From Rhodospirillales bacterium (GTDB taxonomy: Bacteria > Pseudomonadota > Alphaproteobacteria > Acetobacterales > Acetobacteraceae), in NCBI GenBank assembly GCA_017304945.1, contig JAFKLG010000073.1:1-64000 (forward strand): a DNA stretch of 64,000 nucleotides, read 5' to 3'. The notes beneath the pieces are model-generated. The model did no database searches and had not been told where the DNA came from. It saw nothing but the letters and a program-made list of their open reading frames with translations. A program made the position numbers and the translations under genes. Of the stretch, positions 8,272-15,794 are shown one piece after another. The stretch's first letter is position 1; each line of letters begins with the position of its first letter.

Positions 8272-9234
8272 TTATCCGGCGCCCGCGACCGGTGCCAGCC
8301 GATCCGGGTTCACCTCCGCCAATTGCCGCATCACCCGCTCCGCCGACAGGAAGTCGATGAACGCGCGGATCTTGGCCGGCACGTAGTCCGTGCGGCGGAA
8401 CACCGCATGGATGCCGCGGCTGTACTGGAACGTCGCGTTGGTCACCGCGAGCTGCGGCAGCAGCCGGCACAGCCGGCCGGCGTCCAGGTCCGCCTGCACC
8501 GTGTAGTCGTAGAGCAGCGCGATGCCGTGGCCCGCCAGCGCCAAGGTGCGCAGCACCTCGCCGGAATTGGTCGCCGTGCAGGGCGAGATCTCCACCTCCT
8601 CCAGCCGCCCGTCGCGGGCGAACCGCCAGACCGGCTCCTCGTTGCCGATCAGGTAGGCGAGGCAGCGATGCCGCGGCAGGTCCGCCGGCGCGGCGAGCGG
8701 GGGAGCACCGGCGAGATAGGCCGGACTCGCCACCAGCACCGCCTCGGTCGGCAGGATCAGCTCGTTCCGCAGCCCCGGATCGGGCGAGCGGCCGATGCGG
8801 ATCTCGATGTCGATCTGCATGTCGTAATGCATCAGGTCGGCATGCCGTTCGGCCAGCAGCAGCTCCACGGTCACCTCGGGGTTCGCCGTCTGGAACGCGG
8901 GGATCAGCGGCGCGACGACCCGGTTGCCGAACATCAGCCGCGAATGCACCCGCAGCCGCCCGGTCGGACGCTGCTGGAAGGCGCCCGCTTCCGCATCCGC
9001 CATCCGGATCCCGTCGAGCAGCGGCTCGATGCGCTGCAGATAGGTCTGCCCGGCCTCGGTCAGCGCCAGGCTGCGGCTGGTGCGGTTGAACAACTGCACC
9101 CGCAGGTGCGATTCGAACTCGCCGATGATGCGCGACACCGAGGCCGGGGAGAGTCCGGTCTTGCGCGCGGCCTCCGAGAAGCTGCCGAACCGCGCCGCGG
9201 CCGCGAACAACGTCATCCCCTGCAACCGGTCCAT
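8272..9234 (-). CDS. LysR-family transcriptional regulator
   Basis: A 320-residue LysR-type regulator. The N-terminal winged helix-turn-helix spans residues about 3-62 (FGSFSEAARKTGLSPASVSR, then LFNRTSRSLALTEAG); the C-terminal two thirds is the periplasmic-binding-like effector domain. The ATG at 9234 starts the canonical MDRLQGMTLF N terminus; the upstream extension is unlikely. It is 8 bp upstream of hutF on the same strand and divergent from the catabolic gene block starting at 9367, with 132 bp between the two starts. By the usual LysR layout it may regulate the divergent block, hutF, or both. Confidence 0.92.
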   Translation of the reverse strand: MDRLQGMTLFAAAARFGSFSEAARKTGLSPASVSRIIGEFESHLRVQLFNRTSRSLALTEAGQTYLQRIEPLLDGIRMADAEAGAFQQRPTGRLRVHSRLMFGNRVVAPLIPAFQTANPEVTVELLLAERHADLMHYDMQIDIEIRIGRSPDPGLRNELILPTEAVLVASPAYLAGAPPLAAPADLPRHRCLAYLIGNEEPVWRFARDGRLEEVEISPCTATNSGEVLRTLALAGHGIALLYDYTVQADLDAGRLCRLLPQLAVTNATFQYSRGIHAVFRRTDYVPAKIRAFIDFLSAERVMRQLAEVNPDRLAPVAGAG

Positions 9235-9259
9235 GACGCCTCCCCGCCGATCTTCTTGG

Positions 9260-9285
9260 ATTTCGAGTAGATGATCCTCGCAAAT
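9260..9285. promoter_or_regulatory. Imperfect dyad in the LysR/LLM divergent intergenic region
   Basis: ATTTCGAG at 9260-9267 and CTCGCAAAT at 9277-9285 form an imperfect inverted repeat with one base inserted in one arm. Its position between divergent starts, close to the LysR gene, suits a LysR-family operator, but the match is weak. Confidence 0.3.
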
Positions 9286-9366
9286 CCCGGATTGTCTTGC
9301 AACGCGACCACGCGACACATTCGCCCCAGCAAGAGACCGTTCGGGTCATACGGGAGGAAAAGGGCG

Positions 9367-10443
9367 ATGGAGTTCGGCGTCTTCATTCTGGCGCAGCAGC
9401 GCGGCTACCATCAGACCTCGGCGCAGGTGATCAAGAACTCGATCGAGCAGACCGTTGCCGCGGAAGCCGCCGGCTTCGACGCCGCCTGGTACGCCGAACA
9501 TCATTTCAACAACTACAGCCTTTCGCCCTCGCCGCTCATGATGGTCGCGCATTGCGGCGGCCTCACGAAGCGCATCCGGCTCGGCACCGCCGTGTGCATC
9601 CTGCCGCTGTATCACCCGCTGCGGCTGCTGGCCGAGATCGGGCTCGCCGACACCATGACGGACGGTCGGCTCGAACTCGGCATCGGCTCCGGCTACCAGG
9701 ATTTCGAGTTCCGCCGCTTCGACTCCAACCTCGAGGAGGCCGGTGCGCGCTTCGCCGAGATGTATGACATCCTGAAGCTGGGCATGCGCGAGAAGCTGCT
9801 GACCTACGACGGCAAGTTCTACCAGATCCCGCCGACCGTGATCAGCGTGCGCACCATCCAGCAGCCGACGCCGCCGATGTGGGTGACCTCGATGAACCCG
9901 AAGACCTGGGCGCGGGGCCTGGTCAACGGCGACAACCTGCTGGTCACCGTGCTGCAGAACGGATTGCCGGCGATCCGCAACCTGCGCAGCGGACTCGAAG
10001 CCGCCGCCGAGACCGTCGGGCGCAACCTCGCCGACACCCGCATCAGCTTCCTGCGCTGCGCCTATGCGAGCGACGACCAGCGCGAGATCGACTCCTATCT
10101 CGACAACGCGCGGTTCCAGCGCCGCCTGTCGGAAACCCTGAAGTCTCGCCGCGAGCACACCGACGACAGCTACCTGATCAAGGAGGAACCGAGCCCGAAC
10201 GATCAGAGCTTCGAGGAGCTGAAGGCGAACCTGCCGGTGGGCAGCGTCAACCGCGTGATCGACCGCATGCTCGAGGAGATCGAGGCGCTCAAGCCCACCC
10301 AGGTCATGATCCAGACCCAACTCGGCGATTTCGACCAGACGACCATGCTGAAGCAGATCGAGCTGTGGGGCAGCCGGATCCTGCCGGCGCTGCGCAAGGC
10401 GGTCGGCAGCGCGACGCCCGCGAAGGTCACCGAACCTGCCTGA
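9367..10443 (+). CDS. LLM-class flavin-dependent oxidoreductase (luciferase-like)
   Basis: A 358-residue TIM-barrel flavoenzyme of the bacterial luciferase-like family, which uses reduced FMN or F420 and in many members O2. Recognisable stretches are the N-terminal MEFGVFIL strand, AAWYAEHHF near residue 45, RIRLGTAV, and GRLELGIGSGYQ with the phosphate-binding loop. The ATG at 9367 follows GGGAGGAAAA. It is the first gene of the plus-strand block up to 17992 and is divergent from the LysR gene. A monooxygenase step (hydroxylation or Baeyer-Villiger-type cleavage) on the block's substrate is inferred; the cofactor and substrate are not determinable. Confidence 0.9.
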   Translation: MEFGVFILAQQRGYHQTSAQVIKNSIEQTVAAEAAGFDAAWYAEHHFNNYSLSPSPLMMVAHCGGLTKRIRLGTAVCILPLYHPLRLLAEIGLADTMTDGRLELGIGSGYQDFEFRRFDSNLEEAGARFAEMYDILKLGMREKLLTYDGKFYQIPPTVISVRTIQQPTPPMWVTSMNPKTWARGLVNGDNLLVTVLQNGLPAIRNLRSGLEAAAETVGRNLADTRISFLRCAYASDDQREIDSYLDNARFQRRLSETLKSRREHTDDSYLIKEEPSPNDQSFEELKANLPVGSVNRVIDRMLEEIEALKPTQVMIQTQLGDFDQTTMLKQIELWGSRILPALRKAVGSATPAKVTEPA

Positions 10444-10479
10444 CGGAGTGCCGATACGACCGCGCTGACGGACCTTGCA

Positions 10480-10504
10480 CGAAGGCGGCCTTGTGCCGCC
10501 TTCG
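10480..10504 (+). terminator. Perfect 10-bp hairpin between LLM gene and substrate-binding protein gene
   Basis: CGAAGGCGGC (10480-10489), loop CTTGT, GCCGCCTTCG (10495-10504). There is no following T tract, so it may act as an intergenic mRNA processing or 3'-end-protecting structure rather than a full terminator. It would allow different expression of the LLM gene and the abundant binding protein that follows. Confidence 0.5.
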
Positions 10505-10562
10505 ACGCTGCCATCGGCGCATGCTGACAAGAAGACCACCATAACGAGACGGGGGAACCAGG

Positions 10563-11789
10563 ATGGAACGGACCATTTCGCTCGGCCGGCGCGGCATGCT
10601 CGCCGGCGGACTTGCCTTGCCGCTGCTGGCGTCGCGCCGCGCACGCGCCGCCGGCAAGCCGCTGAAGATCGGCGTGCTGTGCGACATGTCGGGCATCTAT
10701 GCCGACGACACCGGACCCGGGCTGGTCGCCGGCGTGAAGGTCGCGGTGGACCAGGCCGGCGGTGTCGCCGGCGATCGCCCGATCGAGCTCGTCTATGCCG
10801 ACGACCAGAACAAGCCCGATGTCGGCACCGCGATCGCCGGCCGCTGGATCGCCGAACAGAACGTCTCGGCGATCGTCTGCGCCTCGGCCTCCTCCATCAC
10901 GCTTGCCGTCAGCGACATGGTTTCCGAACGCAACAAGGTGCTGCTGGTCGCGGGCTCGCTGTCGGCGGACCTGACCGGCAAGCGCTGCCATCCCAGCACG
11001 TTCCAGTTCGGGCTCGACACCTATGCCGGCCCCGCCTCGGTGATCGGGCCCTCGATCAAGGCCGGCGCCGATAGCTGGTTCATCATCAACGTCGACTACG
11101 CCTTCGGTCAGAGCCTGCGCGACGAGGGCGCCAGGCTGATCGCCGCCAATGGCGGCAAGCTGCTCGGCACCACGTCCTTCCCGCTGGGCACGGCGGATTT
11201 CGCCAGCCAGATCCTGCAGGCCAAGACCTCCGGCGCGAAGGCGATCGCGCTCGCCTGCGGCGGCACCGACTGGTCGAACCTGGTGAAGCAGTTGCACGAG
11301 TTCGGCATCGCGCAGGGCGGCCAGAACCTGGTGACGCTGACCGGCGGCATCAACGAGATCCAGGCAGTGGGCGCGCAGTATTGCCTGGGCATGATGCTGT
11401 CGACGCCGTTCTACTGGGATCTCGACGACGGCTCGCGCGCCTTCTCGGCCAAGTTCCGCCCCTACCACAACGGGCGTTTCCCGAACTGGCAGCAATCGGA
11501 CGGCTACAGCGGCGCGCTGCACTACATCAAGGCGGTCGCCGCGGCGGGAACCGACGACGGCGCCAAGGTCGCCGAGACGATGCGCGCCATGCCGGTGAAC
11601 GACCTGCTGATCAAGGACGCGACGATCCGGGCCGACGGACAGGTGATGCGCCCGACCTACCTGATGAAGGTGAAGCCTGAGACCGCACCGGAGCGGGCCG
11701 ACATCTTCGCCTACGTCTCCACGCTCTCCGCCGAACAGAGCTGGCGTCCCGCCGCCGAGAGCGCTTGCCCGGCGCTGCGAAAGAGCTGA
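10563..11789 (+). CDS. ABC transporter substrate-binding protein, branched-chain amino acid type (Peripla_BP_6)
   Basis: A 408-residue periplasmic type I binding protein of the LivJ/LivK-like family. The N terminus has a twin-arginine-type leader: LGRRGML at residues 7-13, a hydrophobic stretch, then an ARA cleavage region near 28-30. The mature protein starts with the typical KIGVLCDMSGIYAD strand. No permease (livH/M) or ATPase (livG/F) genes adjoin, so it either uses a transporter encoded elsewhere or serves as a sensor/binding protein. It sits within the catabolic block between the LLM enzyme and the enoyl-CoA hydratase, which suggests it delivers the block's substrate, perhaps a carboxylic acid. 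Confidence 0.9.
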   Translation: MERTISLGRRGMLAGGLALPLLASRRARAAGKPLKIGVLCDMSGIYADDTGPGLVAGVKVAVDQAGGVAGDRPIELVYADDQNKPDVGTAIAGRWIAEQNVSAIVCASASSITLAVSDMVSERNKVLLVAGSLSADLTGKRCHPSTFQFGLDTYAGPASVIGPSIKAGADSWFIINVDYAFGQSLRDEGARLIAANGGKLLGTTSFPLGTADFASQILQAKTSGAKAIALACGGTDWSNLVKQLHEFGIAQGGQNLVTLTGGINEIQAVGAQYCLGMMLSTPFYWDLDDGSRAFSAKFRPYHNGRFPNWQQSDGYSGALHYIKAVAAAGTDDGAKVAETMRAMPVNDLLIKDATIRADGQVMRPTYLMKVKPETAPERADIFAYVSTLSAEQSWRPAAESACPALRKS

Positions 11790-11828
11790 TCCCATCGCTG
11801 GCCTGTGTGAATTTCGAGGAGTCCAAGC

Positions 11829-12602
11829 ATGAGCGAATCCGACATCATCCGCTTCGAGGTCAGCGACCAGATCGCACTCGTCACCCTCAACCGCCCGCCG
11901 GTCAACGCGCTCGATCGCGCCATGCGTGACCGTCTGATCGAGATCTTCGACCAGATCTCGGAGCGCGAGGATATCCGCGTCGCCGTGCTCACCTCCTCGC
12001 AGAAGGTGTTCTGCGCCGGCGCCGATCTGCGCGCGCGGCCCGACCTGTCGAAGAAGGGCGCGTTCCACGACCACAACCGCGTCACGCGCGAGACCGGCAA
12101 CTGCATCCACGAATGCGCCAAGCCCGTCATCGCCGCCATCAACGGGGCGGCACTCGGCGCCGGCTTCGGCCTGATGGCAGCCTGCGACATCTTCTTCGCC
12201 TCCGAGGAAGCCTCGTTCGGCATGCCGGAGATCAATGTGGGCCTCGCCGGCGGCGCGGCGATGATCAACTCGCTGTTCGGCCGCTCGACCACCCGCCGCA
12301 TCATGTTCACCGGGATGCGCCTCTCCGCGCACGACCTCTACCGCATGAACGTGATCGAGGAAGTCACCACGCAGGAGGCCTTGCTCCCGACCGCGATGAA
12401 GGTCGCCGCCGACATCGCGAGCAAGGCGCCGCTCGGCATCCGCTACGCCAAGCGCTCCTGCAACATGGTCGAACTGATGCCGCAGCGCGACGCCTATCGT
12501 TTCGAGCAGAACTTCACGATGGAGCTGGCCGCCACCGAGGATGCGCTCGAGGCGCGGCAGGCGACGCTCGAGAAGCGCAAGCCGGTGTTCAAGGGCCGCT
12601 GA
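11829..12602 (+). CDS. Enoyl-CoA hydratase/isomerase family protein
   Basis: A 257-residue crotonase-fold protein. The oxyanion-hole segments are visible: FCAGADLRAR near residues 61-70 and NGAALGAGFGLMAACD near 106-121, followed by ASFGMPEINVGLAGG with the Glu usually involved in catalysis. Starts at ATG 11829, 39 bp after the binding-protein gene, with a GAGGAG ribosome-binding site. It should act on an acyl-CoA or cyclic-CoA intermediate in the block together with the two acyl-CoA dehydrogenases and the SDRs. Hydratase, isomerase and hydrolase activities cannot be told apart from sequence. Confidence 0.9.
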   Translation: MSESDIIRFEVSDQIALVTLNRPPVNALDRAMRDRLIEIFDQISEREDIRVAVLTSSQKVFCAGADLRARPDLSKKGAFHDHNRVTRETGNCIHECAKPVIAAINGAALGAGFGLMAACDIFFASEEASFGMPEINVGLAGGAAMINSLFGRSTTRRIMFTGMRLSAHDLYRMNVIEEVTTQEALLPTAMKVAADIASKAPLGIRYAKRSCNMVELMPQRDAYRFEQNFTMELAATEDALEARQATLEKRKPVFKGR

Positions 12603-12678
12603 TCGCGCCGTCCGGGGCGGCTGCAACGCCCGCCCCGGATCGCGCCACGACACGCTGCCGCCTTCGGAGAGCCATCGC

Positions 12679-13890
12679 ATGGATCAGGACCAAGCCTTCC
12701 TGCCGCCCGGACTCGCGGGGGAGGAGTACCGCGCGCATGTCCGCGCCTGGCTCGCCGCGCATGTGCCGGCCGGCTTTCTGGCCGACCAGGCGGACCACCA
12801 GGCGCCCGACCTGGACGCCTGCCGCGCCTGGGAGGCGGCGATGCATCGCGGCGGCCTGGCGGGCATCACCTGGCCGCAGGCCTATGGCGGCCACGGGCTG
12901 ACGCTGCGCGAGCACCTGATCGCCAACCAGGAAATCGGCCGGCTCGCCCTGCCCGAAAGCGTCAACTCCCTCGGTAAGGAACTCGCCGGTCCGATCATCC
13001 TCGCGATCGGTTCGGAGGAGCAGAAGCGCCGCTACCTGCCGCCGCTGCTGGAAATGCGCGAGATCTGGTGCCAGGGCTTCTCCGAACCCAATGCCGGATC
13101 CGACCTCGCCGGCCTGCGCACCCGCGCGACCCGGGATGGCAGCGTCTGGCGCGTGAACGGGCGCAAGATCTGGACCAGCGGCGCCCCCAACGCGCAACGC
13201 TGCCTGCTGCTCGCGCGCACCGGCCCGATCGAGGATCGGCATCGTGGCCTCGCCCTGTTCGCCATGCGCATGGACGCGCCCGGCGTGACCGTGCGCCCGC
13301 TGCGCCAGATGGACGGCCGCGAACATTTCGCCGAAGTCTTCATCGACGACGTGGTGATCGAGGCCGACGACGCGCTCGGCGCGCCCGACCAGGGATGGTC
13401 CGCGGCCGTGCGCGTGCTCGCGATCGAGCGCGCCACCAATCGCATGTATCGCGCCTGGCGGTTCGAGAACGAGCTGCACCATCTGGTGCGCGCCTGCCGC
13501 TTGGATGCGACCCTCGCCGCTCTGATCGAAAGTGGCACCTACCATCGCCGCCTCGCCGAGACGGTCGTCGATATCGACATCATCAAGGCCTATGTCGAGC
13601 CGGTGGTCGAACGGCTGATGGCCGGCGAGAGCATCGGCGACCGCGGCAGCCTGATGAAGCTGCATTGGAGCGAGGCGCACCAGCGTTTCGCCGCCCTCGC
13701 GCTCGAGCTGCTGGAACAGGCGCCGCCCGGCGCGGCGCCGGAGGTGCAGGCCGCGCGTGCCCGCTTCCAGCGCCTCTATCTCGCCGCTCGGGCCGAGACG
13801 ATCTACGCCGGCACCACCGAGATCCAACTCGGCATCATCGGGGACCGCATTCTCGGGCTGCCGCGCGAACGCGCCAGGGGAGGCCGCTGA
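12679..13890 (+). CDS. Acyl-CoA dehydrogenase (large partner)
   Basis: A 403-residue FAD-dependent acyl-CoA dehydrogenase. Visible segments are the N-terminal helical domain, CQGFSEPNAGSDLAGLRTRA (flavin and substrate contact strand), WTSGAPNAQ, and the C-terminal YAGTTEIQLGIIGDRILGLP. In medium-chain-type enzymes this last segment reads YEGT with the catalytic Glu; here that position is Ala, so the base must lie elsewhere, as in isovaleryl-CoA- or steroid-type enzymes. The ATG at 12679 fits the family N terminus. It is followed after 1 bp by a second, shorter dehydrogenase, the layout of heteromeric alpha-beta enzymes. Confidence 0.92.
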   Translation: MDQDQAFLPPGLAGEEYRAHVRAWLAAHVPAGFLADQADHQAPDLDACRAWEAAMHRGGLAGITWPQAYGGHGLTLREHLIANQEIGRLALPESVNSLGKELAGPIILAIGSEEQKRRYLPPLLEMREIWCQGFSEPNAGSDLAGLRTRATRDGSVWRVNGRKIWTSGAPNAQRCLLLARTGPIEDRHRGLALFAMRMDAPGVTVRPLRQMDGREHFAEVFIDDVVIEADDALGAPDQGWSAAVRVLAIERATNRMYRAWRFENELHHLVRACRLDATLAALIESGTYHRRLAETVVDIDIIKAYVEPVVERLMAGESIGDRGSLMKLHWSEAHQRFAALALELLEQAPPGAAPEVQAARARFQRLYLAARAETIYAGTTEIQLGIIGDRILGLPRERARGGR

Positions 13891-13891
13891 G

Positions 13892-14890
13892 ATGAGCGCC
13901 ACGATGGAGCATCGCGACGGCATCGCCGCCTTCGCCGAAACCGCGCGTCAGGCCGTGGCGTCCTGCGCCGCGAAGCCGGTGCGCGACCGCGCGAGCCAGC
14001 TCGCGGGTGACGGGTTGCTAGGCATCCTCGCGCCCGAGTCCGCCGGCGGACTGGATCTCGGCCTCGACTTCGCCGTCCCGGTGATGGAGGCCGCCGGCGC
14101 CGGGCTCCTCGGCTTCCCGCTGGCCGAAACCTTGCTGCTGGGCGCGGCGTTCGGCGCCACGCCGTTCGGCCCCGCCATCGTCCTCGGCGAGAGAGTGGCG
14201 ACGATCGCCTGGGCCGGGCGCGTGCGCACCGCGTCCGGTCGCGTCTCCGGTACGGTCGGCCGCGCGCCGCTCGCCGACCAGGCGGACCTGCTGCTGGTTG
14301 CAACGGAAACCGGTGCGGTTCTGGTCGCGCGCGATGCGCCCGGGGTCACGCTCCAGCCCGCAATCGGCTTGGATCTCGAAGCGCCCGAACACGAGGTGGT
14401 GCTTGACGCGGTGGCGCCACTGGCAACGCTGGACGCCGCGCGCTTCGCCACGTTGCGGGAGGACGCGCTGCTGCTGCGCGCGGCAGAGATCGGCGGTTCG
14501 GCGCAGCGCTGCCTCGCGCTGGCCCTCGAGCACGTCTCCACCCGCGAGCAGTTCGGCCGCACGCTCGTCTCCTTCCAGGCGCTGCGCCACGCACTTGCCC
14601 GCCAGAAACTCGCCGTCGAGCATATCGGCGCCGCACTGGAGCGGCATGCCGCGCTGGCCGCATCCGGGGCAGGCGAGGCGCGGCACGCCGCCCGCACCGC
14701 CTATGCCGCCGCCACGCGCTTCGGCATCGCGGCGATCGAAAGCGCGCTGCAACTGCATGGCGGCATGGGCTTCACCTGGGAGGTGGACGTGCATCGCCAT
14801 CTCCGGCGCGCCCGCACCGCCGAGGCGCAGGGTGACGCCGCCGGCCTGCACCGCCGCCTCGCCCAGGACCTGCTGACCGCCAATGCCTGA
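13892..14890 (+). CDS. Acyl-CoA dehydrogenase (short partner)
   Basis: A 332-residue acyl-CoA dehydrogenase-like protein, shorter than the usual 380-400 residues. The middle beta domain is divergent, while the C-terminal helical domain is well kept (STREQFGRTLVSFQALRH and LQLHGGMGFTWEVDVHRHLR). The ATG at 13892 follows GGGGAGG inside the end of the previous gene, with only one base between the genes, so the products are probably made together. Short/long pairs like this form alpha2beta2 heterotetramers in steroid and side-chain catabolism, and the same is inferred here. Confidence 0.9.
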   Translation: MSATMEHRDGIAAFAETARQAVASCAAKPVRDRASQLAGDGLLGILAPESAGGLDLGLDFAVPVMEAAGAGLLGFPLAETLLLGAAFGATPFGPAIVLGERVATIAWAGRVRTASGRVSGTVGRAPLADQADLLLVATETGAVLVARDAPGVTLQPAIGLDLEAPEHEVVLDAVAPLATLDAARFATLREDALLLRAAEIGGSAQRCLALALEHVSTREQFGRTLVSFQALRHALARQKLAVEHIGAALERHAALAASGAGEARHAARTAYAAATRFGIAAIESALQLHGGMGFTWEVDVHRHLRRARTAEAQGDAAGLHRRLAQDLLTANA

Positions 14891-14902
14891 CCGGAGGACA
14901 CC

Positions 14903-15670
14903 ATGACCCCATCGCGCCATACGCCGTTCGCCGGCCGCGCCTACCTGATCACCGGCGCCGGCAACGGCATCGGCAAGCAGACCGCCCTGCATCTCGCGTC
15001 GCTCGGCGCGGTGGTCGGCATCAACGACCTGCGTGAGGCCTTCGTCGAGGGCACCGTCGGCGCCGTGCGCGAGCAGGGCGGCACCGCCATCGCGGTGGTG
15101 CAGGACGTCGCGACGCGGGACGGCATGCGCAGCGCGGTCGAGAGCTTCGCCGAGGCGGCGGGCCGGCTCGATGGGCTGGTGAACAACGCGGCCTGGGTCC
15201 GCTACCAGAACGTCGCCGAGATCGCGCCGGAGACGGTCGACCGCATGCTGAACATCGGCTTCAAGTCCGTGATCTGGGGCATCCAGGCCGCGGCGGAGCG
15301 GATCGGGGAAAGCGGCGGGTCGATCGTCAACGTCGCCTCCGCCGCCGGACTGCGCTCCACGCCGAACTCGATCGTGTACAGCGGCATCAAGGCGGGCGTA
15401 ATGGGCATCACCCGCGCCGCCGCCGTCGACCTCGGCGGACGCGGAATCCGCGTCAACGCGATCGCGCCGTCGGCCGTGCCGACCGAAGGCACCATGCGCA
15501 ACCGCAACGCCGAACGCGACGCGCACCGCATCGCACAGACGCCGATGGGGCGCCTGGGTTCGGTGGACGACATGGCGCGTGCCATCGCCTTCCTGCTCTC
15601 CGACGACAGCGTCTACATCAGCGGCCAGGTGCTCTCGGTCGACGGCGGCATCAGCACGAGCTTCCTGTGA
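14903..15670 (+). CDS. Short-chain dehydrogenase/reductase
   Basis: A 255-residue classical SDR with Rossmann motif TGAGNGIG (residues 17-24), NNAAW, and catalytic Tyr159/Lys163 in YSGIK. Such enzymes oxidise hydroxy groups or reduce ketones with NAD(P)(H). It starts 12 bp after the short acyl-CoA dehydrogenase. In the block it may act as the 3-hydroxyacyl-type dehydrogenase after hydration. The gene is followed by a hairpin at 15669-15700. Confidence 0.93.
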   Translation: MTPSRHTPFAGRAYLITGAGNGIGKQTALHLASLGAVVGINDLREAFVEGTVGAVREQGGTAIAVVQDVATRDGMRSAVESFAEAAGRLDGLVNNAAWVRYQNVAEIAPETVDRMLNIGFKSVIWGIQAAAERIGESGGSIVNVASAAGLRSTPNSIVYSGIKAGVMGITRAAAVDLGGRGIRVNAIAPSAVPTEGTMRNRNAERDAHRIAQTPMGRLGSVDDMARAIAFLLSDDSVYISGQVLSVDGGISTSFL

Positions 15671-15700
15671 TGGCGATGAGCCTCTTCGCTCGTCGCCATC
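15669..15700 (+). terminator. 12-bp hairpin after the first SDR gene
   Basis: GATGGCGATGAG (15669-15680), 8-base loop, CTCGTCGCCATC (15689-15700); eleven Watson-Crick pairs and one G-T pair. It begins at the stop codon and lacks a T tract. It may attenuate transcription into, or protect mRNA upstream of, the double-SDR gene. Confidence 0.45.
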
Positions 15701-15794
15701 GGGCGCGGGGTTGGTGGGGCGGCCGCGCCCAAAATCAACGACATGCCGGCGCGCCGCCTCATTCCAGGTCGAGCCAATCTTGCGGCGCGCCGGC

